From a bacterium (GTDB taxonomy: Bacteria; Myxococcota_A; Polyangia; Nannocystales; Nannocystaceae), in assembly GCA_024742475.1 (NCBI GenBank), contig JANSYI010000006.1:62001-126000 (forward strand): a DNA stretch of 64,000 bases. Direction: 5' to 3'. The notes beneath the pieces are model-generated. The model did no database searches. It was not told where the DNA came from and saw only the letters and a list, made by a program, of their open reading frames with translations. Position numbers and translations under genes: made by a program. Shown here one piece after another: positions 45,306 through 54,388 of this stretch. Positions within the stretch are counted from its first letter, which is position 1. Each line of letters begins with the position of its first letter.

Positions 45306-46866
45306 TCGGCGCCGTTGGGGCGCACGAGGCCGGTGACTCGAAGGGCTCGCCGGCGACCCGAGCCGCGATGAAGTCGAGCGACTCGCCAAGCGACCACAGC
45401 CCGGCGTCGGTGTGCCCCGCTCCCGCACACTCGAGGTACTCGGTGGGCAGGCCGGCGCTGCACAGTGCCTGGTACGCCACGCGCTCGGTCGGCGTGTTGA
45501 CCAGCTCGTCCTCCTCGCCGAGCACGGTGAGGATGCCGTAGCTGGGAAGCGCGGACTCGATGCGAGGGATGGACGTGGTCGTGAGCGTCGACTCCTCGGC
45601 AATGCACCCGACCCAGCCGTAGTCTGCGAGGGTCTCGTCGGCCGCAGCCTGCAAGATCGGCCCGGTGAAGATGTCCGGGAGCAGCGTGTCGCCACCGAGG
45701 CCCAGCTCGTCTTCGGGGTCGCACGAGACCTCGAGCGCGGCGGGGACGTCGACGTCGAGTGGCGCGACGAACACCTCGTCGAGGTTGTCCTCCTGCCCGT
45801 ACCAATCCGCCGTCGACCCGAAGTAGGCGATCGCGTTGCCGGTCGCGGAGATCTCGGTCTGCAGCGCCAGCGTCATCTGGCCCAGAATGTCCGCCGGGGG
45901 GATCGAGGCCACGACGCCGAGCGGCGTGAGCTCGCGGGCGTAGTACGGCGCGAGACGATCGACCCACAGCGCCGCGTGCCCACCTTGCGACGCGCCATAG
46001 ATCGCGTACTCCGTGCTCGGGCAGAGCCCGCCTCGACGCTCCTGGGGGAGCTTGCGAAGCGCCCGCACGGCGTCGAGGCTGGCGATCGCGGTCGCTTCTC
46101 CGACCAGGTAGGGGTGTTTGAATCCGGTGGGCGCCCCCACGCCCTTGAGCCCGATGTAGTCGGGCGCGACCACGAGATAACCGTAGGTCGCGAACAGGGC
46201 CGCAAGCAGTCGCCCCTCGTCCGTGTTCGACGGGCTGCACCCATCGGAGAACCCTGCGGTGCCGTGCAGCAACAGGACGACGGGAGCGTCTTCGCTGGGG
46301 TCGAGCCCCTCGGGGTAGGCCACCAGTGATGACGCGTCGATCAGCGCCCCGCGATCCTGAGTCGTGTACTCGAACTGCTCGATCGTCACGTCGTATTGCG
46401 CGGGTGCAGGCAACGCGATACCCGCGGCGAGGGAGGCGAAGTTCAACAGGTCGGCGGTGAAGCTCGTGGTGTCCCCGTAGCTGCTCACGTCGCCAAGCTG
46501 GTCGCTGTCCGACCACGCGTACGCCGGCATGCCGCACCGCGCGGGCGAGAGCGCCACGGCGTCCGTCTCGGGCGTGCCTCCGACGATCGGATCGGGCGCG
46601 GCGCAGACCCCCTCGCCGGTCGTCGTACTGCCGCCCGAGCTCGTGTCCGGCTCGCTGCTGGAGGTCCCCTGCGGTGTGCCCGACGACGATGAGTCCTCTC
46701 CTCCCGACGTCCCCTCGGCGCTGACGTCTCCGGTCGTCGTCGAGCCCTCCGCCGTCGTAGAGCCGTGGCTGCCCGTCGACGTACCCGACCCGTTTCCACC
46801 GCCTGTGTCGTCACCACATCCACAGGCGAGGAGAGACGAGGCGAAGAGACACCTGCGAACGAGCAT
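45283..46866 (-). CDS. Secreted lipase-like alpha/beta-hydrolase lipoprotein
   Basis: Exported lipid-anchored hydrolase, 527 aa. The signal MLVRRCLFASSLLACGC has lipobox LLACG. A Ser/Thr/Gly-rich linker reaches residue ~85. The alpha/beta-hydrolase domain starts near 140, with VVLLLHGTAGFSDG, the nucleophile elbow YGASQGGHAALW (Ser), and a C-terminal His in ECAGAGHTDAGLW; an Asp is likely in LGEEDELVNTP. The layout resembles secretory lipases (PF03583 type). The last residues overlap the GAF kinase gene on the other strand. Likely role: extracellular lipid or ester degradation. Confidence 0.85.
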   Translation of the reverse strand: MLVRRCLFASSLLACGCGDDTGGGNGSGTSTGSHGSTTAEGSTTTGDVSAEGTSGGEDSSSSGTPQGTSSSEPDTSSGGSTTTGEGVCAAPDPIVGGTPETDAVALSPARCGMPAYAWSDSDQLGDVSSYGDTTSFTADLLNFASLAAGIALPAPAQYDVTIEQFEYTTQDRGALIDASSLVAYPEGLDPSEDAPVVLLLHGTAGFSDGCSPSNTDEGRLLAALFATYGYLVVAPDYIGLKGVGAPTGFKHPYLVGEATAIASLDAVRALRKLPQERRGGLCPSTEYAIYGASQGGHAALWVDRLAPYYARELTPLGVVASIPPADILGQMTLALQTEISATGNAIAYFGSTADWYGQEDNLDEVFVAPLDVDVPAALEVSCDPEDELGLGGDTLLPDIFTGPILQAAADETLADYGWVGCIAEESTLTTTSIPRIESALPSYGILTVLGEEDELVNTPTERVAYQALCSAGLPTEYLECAGAGHTDAGLWSLGESLDFIAARVAGEPFESPASCAPTAPITCSGTN

Positions 46867-46949
46867 TCACGGACCGTAGTCCGCCGTCGAGGTCCCGAGC
46901 AAGGGTCCGCGGCCCCCAACCCCGGCGCTCCCCAAGGGCCGCTGACGCT

Positions 46950-47336
46950 TCAGCCAGACGTCGAGGAGGACGAACTGCTTGCGCCGTCCGTCCCGCTCGA
47001 ACTCGCACCGTCGCCGGAGGTAGACGTGGTCGTGGCTTCGGCACCGGTCGACGACGATCCGTCGCCGGAGCTGCTCGAGCTTGCGCCACTCGAACCGTCC
47101 GTCGTCGACTCTGTGTCGGTATCGGTATCAGTATCGGTCTCGCTGAAGACGCCGGTCGACCCGTCGAACGAGTCGACGACTCCGTAGGCCGGTTGGTCGG
47201 TTGCGCACGCAGCCGCGAGCATGCTGAGCGACAAGACGCCCGCAGCGAGGCTTCGGTTGGCGGGCGCGCCACAATGCGGGCACGCATCCCCGCGCCGGAT
47301 GGGACGCGCACAAGCGGAACAAGCCGTCAGTCTCAT
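46950..47336 (-). CDS. Small protein: N-terminal zinc ribbon, lipobox-like segment and Ser/Thr tail
   Basis: 128 aa from ATG 47336. Residues 6-22 form a zinc ribbon (CSACARPIRRGDACPHC). A hydrophobic segment SLAAGVLSLSMLAAAC follows; it resembles a lipobox. The rest is Ser/Thr/Asp/Gly-rich low complexity. If Cys at the lipobox is processed, the zinc ribbon would be removed; otherwise the protein is membrane-bound with the ribbon in the cytoplasm. Function unknown. Confidence 0.6.
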   Translation of the reverse strand: MRLTACSACARPIRRGDACPHCGAPANRSLAAGVLSLSMLAAACATDQPAYGVVDSFDGSTGVFSETDTDTDTDTESTTDGSSGASSSSSGDGSSSTGAEATTTSTSGDGASSSGTDGASSSSSSTSG

Positions 47337-47409
47337 ACGGATCGATAGTGCCCAGCCCGCGCCCAACGATCACGGCCCCGCCGTAGTTTTTCTCTTCCGC
47401 CCGCGCAGC

Positions 47410-49830
47410 TCAGTACGCGTCGGCGCGGACGCGCTCGCGGTACGTGTCGATGTGCTTGCTGTAGAACTCCCACGTCTTGGCGCGTGCGACCTCGAACGTG
47501 CAGCTCTCGGCGTAGGTTCTTGCGTTCCCTGACATTCGCTCGAGCCGCGCGTCGTCGCCCATGAGCCGTACGACGGCGTCGGCCCAGCGGTTGAGCTGTC
47601 CCGCGGGGAGGACGATGCCGGTCTCGTTGTGGTGCACGATCTCCGAGGGGCCGCCCACGTCCGAGACCAGCGCCGGCGTGCCACAGGCCATCGACTCGAG
47701 GACCACGTTGCCGAACGTGTCGGTGGTCGAGGGGAACATCATCACGTCCGAGGACGCGTACGACGCAGCGAGTTCGTCGCCCTGGAGGTATCCGGTGAAG
47801 CACACGGGGTAGCCCTCGAGCTCTTCTTTCATCTTCTCCAGGTAGGGGCCTTCCCCCACGATGCCCAGCTGGATGTCCAGGCCGTGCTCGTCGACGAGGT
47901 GCTTGAACAGCTTGGCCAGGAAGGGCAGGTTCTTCTCCAGAGACACGCGGCCGACGTAGACGAGCGTGCGCTTGTCTTGCAGGCCTCGAGACGTCCAGAA
48001 GTCGGCCTTCGCCAACGCGGGCACGAAGCGCTGCGAGTCCACGCCGCGCGGCACGATGGTGACCTTGCCCGACTGGATCCCGTTGCCGGACATGACCTCG
48101 CGGGTGGCGTAGGTGGGCGCGAGGACCTCTTCCATCTGGTTGTAGAACCAGGCCGTGTACGCCTGCACGATGCGTCCGATCGTACGGTCGCCGATGATGC
48201 GGAAGGCGTACTCGGGGACGTTGGTGTGGTACTGGCCGATGACCGGCGTGTCGAGCAGCCGCGCGGCCATCATGCCGATGAGGCCCACGGGACCCGGGGT
48301 GGTGGCGACGATGAGATCGATCTCGTTCTCGTCCATCCAGCGGACCACCTCGAGCAAGCTCGGCCAGCCCAACTCGTAGCTCTCGTAGCCCAGCAGCGGG
48401 AAGCTGGCGATGGAGGGGAAGCGGACGACGTTGGCGTCGTCGACCGAGGGCTCGAAGCCGTCGGACTTTGCACCGCAGAGGAACACCTCTTTGCCGTCGT
48501 CGCGCATCTCGCTGACCAGGCGACGCAGGTTGATGCTGAGCCCGTCGACGTTGTCGAGGGTGTCACAAAGGATTGCGACGCGCTGCCCCTGCCCGATGGG
48601 TCTGGGCAGCTCCAGGCTCTCGTACAGGCCCCGGGCGCGTCGGCGCTCGCCGTAGAAGAAGCGGATGCCGAAGTAGTAGGGAAGGTTGAGCAGGGTGAGC
48701 CGGATGAGCGTGGGCAGCTCGTCGATGAGCGGCTCGAGGTCGACGCTGTCGACGGCCTCCTTCATCGCGTCGGTCGAGGACCGGAACGCCCGCAACAGCG
48801 AGGTCTGCACCAGCGAGTAGATCTCGTCGTGCGTCTCGGGCTTGTGCCCGTTGGCCAGGAGCTTCTTGAAGTCCGGGAACGAGTCCATCTCGGCCAGGGT
48901 CTGCATGGCGGCGGGGATGAGCCGCTGCAGCGCCGGCGGGAGTTCGGCGGGGTCGTCGGGCAGGTCCTGGTTTTGAATGATGTCGACCAGCTTGTGAAAG
49001 ACGCCCGGTTTGTTGCTCTCTTGCTGAACGCTGGCGTGGCGGAAGTACTGAATGGTGCCGATCGCGGCCGTGTGTGCGTAGCTCTTGCACGTCTTCTCGA
49101 AGCCGTTGACGCGGACCTCTGCGCTCTCGATGGCCTTGCGCAGCGACGCGAGGTTGGCCTCGCCCTCGAACTCGACGAACGAGCGGGCCATCGTGTGCCC
49201 CGAGTGGTCGTCCGACCCGGCGGTGAACTTCCAGGTCCGATTCGGCGCAACGTCGATCTTGAACTCGTTGGCCCAGCGCTCGAGCATCGGCTGGTCGACC
49301 TTGCCGATCACCTCGCGGTTGAAGCGCTCGTGACCCGAGTCCTTCTGCCCGTTGATCACCTCGATGGTGTCGAAGAGCAGCAGAGACTTCTTGAGCAGGT
49401 CGGGCGTCAGCCGCTGGTTGACCGGCGAGAACGGGTGCGCGAGCGAGTGCAGGATGTCCTGCTCGCGGATGTAGTCGACCAGCTCGTAGATGTTGTAGCG
49501 GAGCCGCTGCAGCTCGTCGTGCTGAGCCTCGGTGATCCCGTAGCAGCACACGTGAACGATGCAGCCGTTCTCGGGGAATCGGGCCGACACCTCCTCGGAG
49601 ATGAAGACGTGGTCGCCGTGGTGCGCGATTTCGAGGCAGCCGTCGATGGCGTCATGATCGGTGATGGTCACCATGCTCATGCCGCGCTGCATCATCGTCT
49701 GGTACAGGTCTTCGGGCTCCGTGTAGCACTCCTCGACCTCGAGGGAGTTGAGCACGAAGAGCTTGAACCGACCGGCGTACTTGCTGTGGACGTGGAGGTC
49801 GATGCGCTGCGTGGGGGTGACGATGGTCAT
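47410..49830 (-). CDS. PHP-domain/GT4 glycosyltransferase fusion
   Basis: Two-domain protein, 806 aa. Residues 1-250 are a PHP phosphoesterase domain: RIDLHVHSKYAG, VTITDHDAIDG, LAHPFSP and TAGSDDHSGH are metal-binding histidine and aspartate sites. Residues ~420-806 form a GT-B glycosyltransferase family 4 domain: GQYHTNVPEYAFR, VPRGVDSQRFVP, YVGRVSLEKNL and MMFPSTTDTFGNVVLESMACG. A helical linker joins them. The combination suggests a cell-surface lipid or sugar enzyme, but the substrate is unknown. It lies between a zinc-ribbon lipoprotein and an RND protein. Confidence 0.9.
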   Translation of the reverse strand: MTIVTPTQRIDLHVHSKYAGRFKLFVLNSLEVEECYTEPEDLYQTMMQRGMSMVTITDHDAIDGCLEIAHHGDHVFISEEVSARFPENGCIVHVCCYGITEAQHDELQRLRYNIYELVDYIREQDILHSLAHPFSPVNQRLTPDLLKKSLLLFDTIEVINGQKDSGHERFNREVIGKVDQPMLERWANEFKIDVAPNRTWKFTAGSDDHSGHTMARSFVEFEGEANLASLRKAIESAEVRVNGFEKTCKSYAHTAAIGTIQYFRHASVQQESNKPGVFHKLVDIIQNQDLPDDPAELPPALQRLIPAAMQTLAEMDSFPDFKKLLANGHKPETHDEIYSLVQTSLLRAFRSSTDAMKEAVDSVDLEPLIDELPTLIRLTLLNLPYYFGIRFFYGERRRARGLYESLELPRPIGQGQRVAILCDTLDNVDGLSINLRRLVSEMRDDGKEVFLCGAKSDGFEPSVDDANVVRFPSIASFPLLGYESYELGWPSLLEVVRWMDENEIDLIVATTPGPVGLIGMMAARLLDTPVIGQYHTNVPEYAFRIIGDRTIGRIVQAYTAWFYNQMEEVLAPTYATREVMSGNGIQSGKVTIVPRGVDSQRFVPALAKADFWTSRGLQDKRTLVYVGRVSLEKNLPFLAKLFKHLVDEHGLDIQLGIVGEGPYLEKMKEELEGYPVCFTGYLQGDELAASYASSDVMMFPSTTDTFGNVVLESMACGTPALVSDVGGPSEIVHHNETGIVLPAGQLNRWADAVVRLMGDDARLERMSGNARTYAESCTFEVARAKTWEFYSKHIDTYRERVRADAY

Positions 49831-49964
49831 GGGGTCCTCGAGGGAGGCGCCTGCTCCGCGGTCGGCAGAGACGGCTACGGGGCGGCTGTCGAACGCGGTT
49901 GTCGCCCCAGACCGCCCACTGGTTGCATGGTTTGGGCGACCTCACAAAGACGAGGCGGCCCCGG

Positions 49965-52730
49965 TCACTGCGCGGGGGGTTCCGCGCCCGAACTTCGAGG
50001 CGAGGCGCGCAGTCGGCGGCCGAATTCGAGCAGGAACGGGAGCACGACGACCGAAGCGATCAGCGCCAGCGTCATGCCCAGGACTGCAGCCCAGGCCATC
50101 GACTCGAGGCCCCGGTGGTTGGCGAACAGGATGCCCGAGAAGCCCCACACCGTGGTGAGGGTGGTAATGAAGATTGCACCTCCAGCCTCGCGTAGAACCC
50201 GCCCCAGATTGCTGCGGCCGGTCCGCTCGACCTCCTCGCGGTGCCGCTCGACCAGATGCAGCGCGTCGTCTTGGCCCATGCCCAGCAGCAGCGGCAAGAC
50301 GATGATGTTGAAGAAGTTCAGCTTCCAGCCCAGGCCCAAGAAGACCGCGGCGAGCCACAGCAGCGAGAAACCCACCGTCAGCGCCACGCCCAGGACGCCC
50401 CACAGGTTTCTGAGCAGGACCAGGGCCGTAAGCAGCATCACCCCCACCGAGACGGCCATCACCTTGGGGCCATCGGCATCGATCGCGTCGAAGATCTCGG
50501 GGATGACGAAGAAGTCGGCCGCGAGGTCGACCTCTGCCGCCTCGCCCTCGCCGCTGGTGAAGAGCGACGCGAACGACGCGTAGATCCCTCGGCTGTTGAC
50601 GATGTTCGCCTTCGAGCCCTTGGTTGCGACGATGACGAAGCGCGAGACATCGCCGTCGGTGTCCTCGAACTGGCCGGTCACCCACCCGGGCAGCGCACCC
50701 ACCCGCACGGGCTCGGAGACCGAGAGGTAGGGGTACCACTCGTCGATCTGCGCCTTGCTCGTGGCCGACATGCTGGCCTTCTTCGCGTCGAGGCGTGCGC
50801 GAATGTCGGCGATGACCTTCAGCTTCTCCTCCTGCTGCCGCGGCACGAACGCGTGCACCGACCACACTTTGGCCAAGCGCCGCCGCATGTCGCTGAGCCG
50901 CTCGGTGTCGTAGCGACCCAGCAGCGCCGCGGTGTGACCGGACATGACCGCCTCGGCGACCGCCTTGGTCTCGAGCGCCACGAAGACCGGGTCGTCCAGA
51001 TCCGTGTCCTGCGCGTCCCAACCATCGTCGAAGTCGTCCCCCTCGTCGTCCCAGTCCTCTTCTTCGTCGAGGTCGGCGACCTTGGCATCGAGCGTCTCGG
51101 GCGGCTCGGGCATGGGCCGAGTGGGCGGCGCGTCGGGGTCGAACGCGGCGACCTCCTCGGGGGTCATCGCCAGCAGCGCGTCGAGCTGTCGCTGCACGTC
51201 GATCGCCTGCTGGGGCGTGTCGACCAGGACGACCGCGGGATCGACCGTCTGTGCCTTGCCGACCGCGTCGCGGTACCCCGCCCGCGGCGGGCCGTTGCTC
51301 TTGGGGCGCACGGGCCCGAGCTTCTTGAGGTCGTGCTGATATTCGAGATCGCCGATGTTGGCCGCGGCCCAGCCCGCTGCAATCGTGCCCCCGACGGCGA
51401 GGACGAGCGCGAAGATCGACAGGGCCTTGCCCCACGAGCCCAGGTCGTCCCGGGTCGCCCCGGGCGCAGGTGGTGTCCACGGACGGACCCGCTCGAACGC
51501 GACGAAGAGCGCGGGCATGAGCACCACCGACCCCAGCAGCGACAAGAGGACGCCCACCGCGGCGACCTGGCCGAACTGCGCGAAGCCTTGAAAGTCGGCG
51601 ATCGACAGCGCCGCGAACGCGAGCGCCGTGCTCACCGCACCAGCCGCCGTGGTCTTCCCGCTGGTGGCCAGGCACACCGCCAAGGCGTCCTGCGAGGACA
51701 GGCCCCGGCCCCGCTCCTGCCGCAGCCGCGCCAAGACGTGAATGCCGAAGTCGATGCCGAGGCCCAGCAAGACCGCAAAGATGAACGCGGAGACGATGTT
51801 CAGGACCCCGAAGGCGATCCAGCCGAACGCGAGCGCGCCCACGACCGAACCCAGCAGCGGCAGCATCACGAGCGCGACCGCCCTGGGGCTTCGGAAGTAG
51901 AGCGCCAGCGTGGCCAGCAGCGCGAGCACGGCCGCAATCGAGCCGCCACGCACCTCGTTCTGCACGTCCTTGACGCGCTTTTGGTGCTGCACGTAGCTGC
52001 CGTTGAGCTCGAAGCTGAGCTCGTGGTGAAAGCTGTGGGGGTCGAGCCCGTCGGCGATGCTGCGAACCTCTTCGGTGAGCGCGCCTGCGAACTCGAGGTC
52101 GGTGGCGGGCTGGGTCGGTCGCATCTTCACGACCATCACTCGCCCCTCGTCGGCCTCCATGTACTCCTCGGACGCTTCGGAGACGCCGTAGCGCTCGCGC
52201 ATCTCGTCGGGATCGAAGCCGAGCGCGCCCGCGTCGTCCTTCGTGCCCGCCTCGCCCGGGCTGTCATCGGAGAAGTCGCCAAAGGCTTGCTTGCCGACCT
52301 CCTCGCGGATCTTCGCGATCACCCGGCGGCGAAGGTCGAGCAGGTCGGCGAGGCTGGCGTACAGCAGCGCGTGCTCGTCGAAGTACGCGAGGTCGCGGCG
52401 AAAGACGACGTAGCGCAGGTCGTCGCGCCCGCGCAGCGCTTCGGCCACCGCGTCGCCGAAGGCGATGTTGGCCTCGCGCGAGGGAGAGCGAATGGTGACG
52501 TAGAGATCGGACTGCTGCCCGGCGCGAGCCTGCAGCCGGTCGAGGCGCGTGACCGAGGGGAAGTGGTCGGGCAGCAGGCGCCGCAGCTCCTGGTCGATCT
52601 TCAGGTTGGTTGCGGCGGCCGTGCTGACGATGGCGAATACGAGGCCGACGAGCAGCACCACGCGGAACCGCCGGTGAATGAAGGCGGCCATGCGATCCGC
52701 CCACGCCGGAACCTGATGCTCGTCCGCCAT
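49965..52730 (-). CDS. Second RND superfamily (MMPL-type) transporter
   Basis: Inner-membrane permease of the MMPL/HpnN type, 921 aa. A membrane helix at ~22-42 is followed by a large periplasmic loop. Helix bundle 1 (~250-400) includes LLGLGIDFGIHVLARLRQER. Helix bundle 2 near the C-terminus includes LLLGMGQDDALHLVERHREE. A second periplasmic loop (~460-740) has an Asp/Glu-rich insertion (DLDEEEDWDDEGDDFDDG). No LolA or barrel partner adjoins, unlike the transporter at 25395. It lies between two glycosyltransferase genes, so a glycolipid substrate is a reasonable guess. Confidence 0.88.
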   Translation of the reverse strand: MADEHQVPAWADRMAAFIHRRFRVVLLVGLVFAIVSTAAATNLKIDQELRRLLPDHFPSVTRLDRLQARAGQQSDLYVTIRSPSREANIAFGDAVAEALRGRDDLRYVVFRRDLAYFDEHALLYASLADLLDLRRRVIAKIREEVGKQAFGDFSDDSPGEAGTKDDAGALGFDPDEMRERYGVSEASEEYMEADEGRVMVVKMRPTQPATDLEFAGALTEEVRSIADGLDPHSFHHELSFELNGSYVQHQKRVKDVQNEVRGGSIAAVLALLATLALYFRSPRAVALVMLPLLGSVVGALAFGWIAFGVLNIVSAFIFAVLLGLGIDFGIHVLARLRQERGRGLSSQDALAVCLATSGKTTAAGAVSTALAFAALSIADFQGFAQFGQVAAVGVLLSLLGSVVLMPALFVAFERVRPWTPPAPGATRDDLGSWGKALSIFALVLAVGGTIAAGWAAANIGDLEYQHDLKKLGPVRPKSNGPPRAGYRDAVGKAQTVDPAVVLVDTPQQAIDVQRQLDALLAMTPEEVAAFDPDAPPTRPMPEPPETLDAKVADLDEEEDWDDEGDDFDDGWDAQDTDLDDPVFVALETKAVAEAVMSGHTAALLGRYDTERLSDMRRRLAKVWSVHAFVPRQQEEKLKVIADIRARLDAKKASMSATSKAQIDEWYPYLSVSEPVRVGALPGWVTGQFEDTDGDVSRFVIVATKGSKANIVNSRGIYASFASLFTSGEGEAAEVDLAADFFVIPEIFDAIDADGPKVMAVSVGVMLLTALVLLRNLWGVLGVALTVGFSLLWLAAVFLGLGWKLNFFNIIVLPLLLGMGQDDALHLVERHREEVERTGRSNLGRVLREAGGAIFITTLTTVWGFSGILFANHRGLESMAWAAVLGMTLALIASVVVLPFLLEFGRRLRASPRSSGAEPPAQ

Positions 52731-52824
52731 CTGTTCGATGAGGTAGCACGACGCCGCGCGACGCGCCTGCGGGCTGCGTCACGCCCAAGGGCGACGCTCG
52801 AGGTCGGGTCGGGGTGGGGGTCGC

Positions 52825-54072
52825 TCAGCTGGCTGCGCGCAGCGGCAGCACGCGAGCCACGTCGGCACGGTCACCGCGGTCGACCGAGGGAATCGCGAAG
52901 TCGCTGCGGCCGCTCATCCGACCGTAGAGCTCGAAGAGCCGGTAGAAGTGGCCGTCCATCGTGCCGATGTTCTCGGTGGCCGCCGCACAGCCGCGGGCGA
53001 GCTGCGCGGGGTCGCGTGCGAGCAGCCGAAGGATCGCCTCGGCGCAGTCGGAGCTGTTGCCCGCGCGGTAGCGGGCGCTGTAGTCGGGGCCGGCGAGCGC
53101 CGCCGCCCCGCCGCGATCGGGCACGATGACCGGAACGCCCGAGCAGACCGCCTCGGCGACCACGAGTCCGTAGGTCTCGGCAGCCGAGCCGTGCAAGAAG
53201 GCGTCGGAGCTGGCCAGCGCGCGCGAGACGAAGTCGCGCTCGGAGACGTAGCCGTGCAAATGCACGCCGGGCGTCTTTTCGGCCTTGTGCGCGTAGTACT
53301 TCTGAAGAGCGCCGCGGCCGAAGATCACCAGGCCCATCGGGCGGTGTCGGGACGCCTTGGCGAAGCCGTCGATGAAGGTGGCGACGCGCTTCTCGGGGTC
53401 GAGGCGGCTGATTGCGATGATCAGCTTGGCGTCGTCCATGGGCGCCTCACCGATGCCGCACTTCGCGAGCAGGTCGCGTCGAAGACTCTCGTCGCGGTGC
53501 CCCGGAGAGAAGCGCCGCTTGTCGATGCCGAAGTCGACGACCGAGGTCCGCTCGATGCCGAACTGCCGCAGGCGCCGGGCCAGCCATCCGCCACTGACGA
53601 CGGTGGTGTCGTAGGCGCCCGAGAGCGCGCGCAGCTTCTTCCACATGGGTCGGCACAGGCGGTCGACCCGGTCGAAGCCCACGTGGCGACCGAAGAAGGT
53701 CTGCGCCCAGACGGCGACCGGGTCGGTGTGAAACACGAAGGACTTCTTGGCCCGGCCGTGATAGCTGGCCACGTACTTGCCACCGTTCCACGGGGAGGAG
53801 CCCTCGATGAGGTCAGCGTCTTCGCGCTCGAGCACCTCGTGAACCTTGCGCTCGTCGTTGAACAGCCCGTAGCGGCTGTCGAACGGAGACCGCGGCGTCT
53901 TCACCCAGACGATCCGCCCGCCCTCGACGCGCTCTTCGGTGTCCTCGGTGCCCGGCGCCACCACCACGCAATCGACGCCAGCAGCCTTGGCCGCGGCGAA
54001 CTTGTGGTGGATGTACGTACGGACACCTCCCCCGTGTTTGGAGTAGGACTCGGCAACGTCGACGATCTTCAT
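52825..54072 (-). CDS. GT4-family glycosyltransferase
   Basis: GT-B retaining glycosyltransferase, 415 aa from ATG 54072 (MKIVDVAESYSKHGGGVRTY). N-terminal acceptor domain and C-terminal donor domain: IAISRLDPEKRVATFIDGFA, LVIFGRGALQKYY and FLHGSAAETYGLVVAEAVCSG, whose Glu residues match the EX7E motif. It resembles mannosyl- or glucosyl-transferases for glycolipids (PimB/MgtA-like). A longer reading starting at 54213 is unsupported. No strong Shine-Dalgarno. Confidence 0.9.
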   Translation of the reverse strand: MKIVDVAESYSKHGGGVRTYIHHKFAAAKAAGVDCVVVAPGTEDTEERVEGGRIVWVKTPRSPFDSRYGLFNDERKVHEVLEREDADLIEGSSPWNGGKYVASYHGRAKKSFVFHTDPVAVWAQTFFGRHVGFDRVDRLCRPMWKKLRALSGAYDTTVVSGGWLARRLRQFGIERTSVVDFGIDKRRFSPGHRDESLRRDLLAKCGIGEAPMDDAKLIIAISRLDPEKRVATFIDGFAKASRHRPMGLVIFGRGALQKYYAHKAEKTPGVHLHGYVSERDFVSRALASSDAFLHGSAAETYGLVVAEAVCSGVPVIVPDRGGAAALAGPDYSARYRAGNSSDCAEAILRLLARDPAQLARGCAAATENIGTMDGHFYRLFELYGRMSGRSDFAIPSVDRGDRADVARVLPLRAAS

Positions 54073-54388
54073 GGAGGGGCTTTCGGAGGTGACCCGGGTC
54101 GAGGGTCTCGCTGGCGCGCGTGGTGGAGAGAACAGGTGCTCAGGAGAGCGAAGCGCGCACCACGGCGCTCGGTGTCGCGGGGGTAGTCGCCGGTCGACTC
54201 CGTCCGGATGCATGGAAATCGACCTGGCTCCTGCAAGAAGTGGTGACTCTCATCACGAACGAGGCGCTCCGACGCGCCCATTGTCTCCACGCGTGCGCTG
54301 ACCAACAAAGATTCGCCGCCGCGCGAGGAGATCGCCTGTGTCCCCGTTCAGCGCCCGCAGCCCGACCATTCCAGCGAGCTTCGGAGGC
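54073..54388. other. 316-bp intergenic region
   Basis: It lies between the glycosyltransferase start and the sirtuin stop (both on the minus strand). Short frames occur on both strands, but none has a plausible start, composition or family. The promoter of the glycosyltransferase should be here. No RNA structure or repeat stands out. Confidence 0.6.

Noticed and set aside
47629..53129. Two very long plus-strand frames (over 950 aa) opposite the PHP-GT4 fusion and the RND permease
   Set aside because: They show Arg/Val/His/Gln/Asp-biased composition with no domain; the opposite-strand genes are clear family members.
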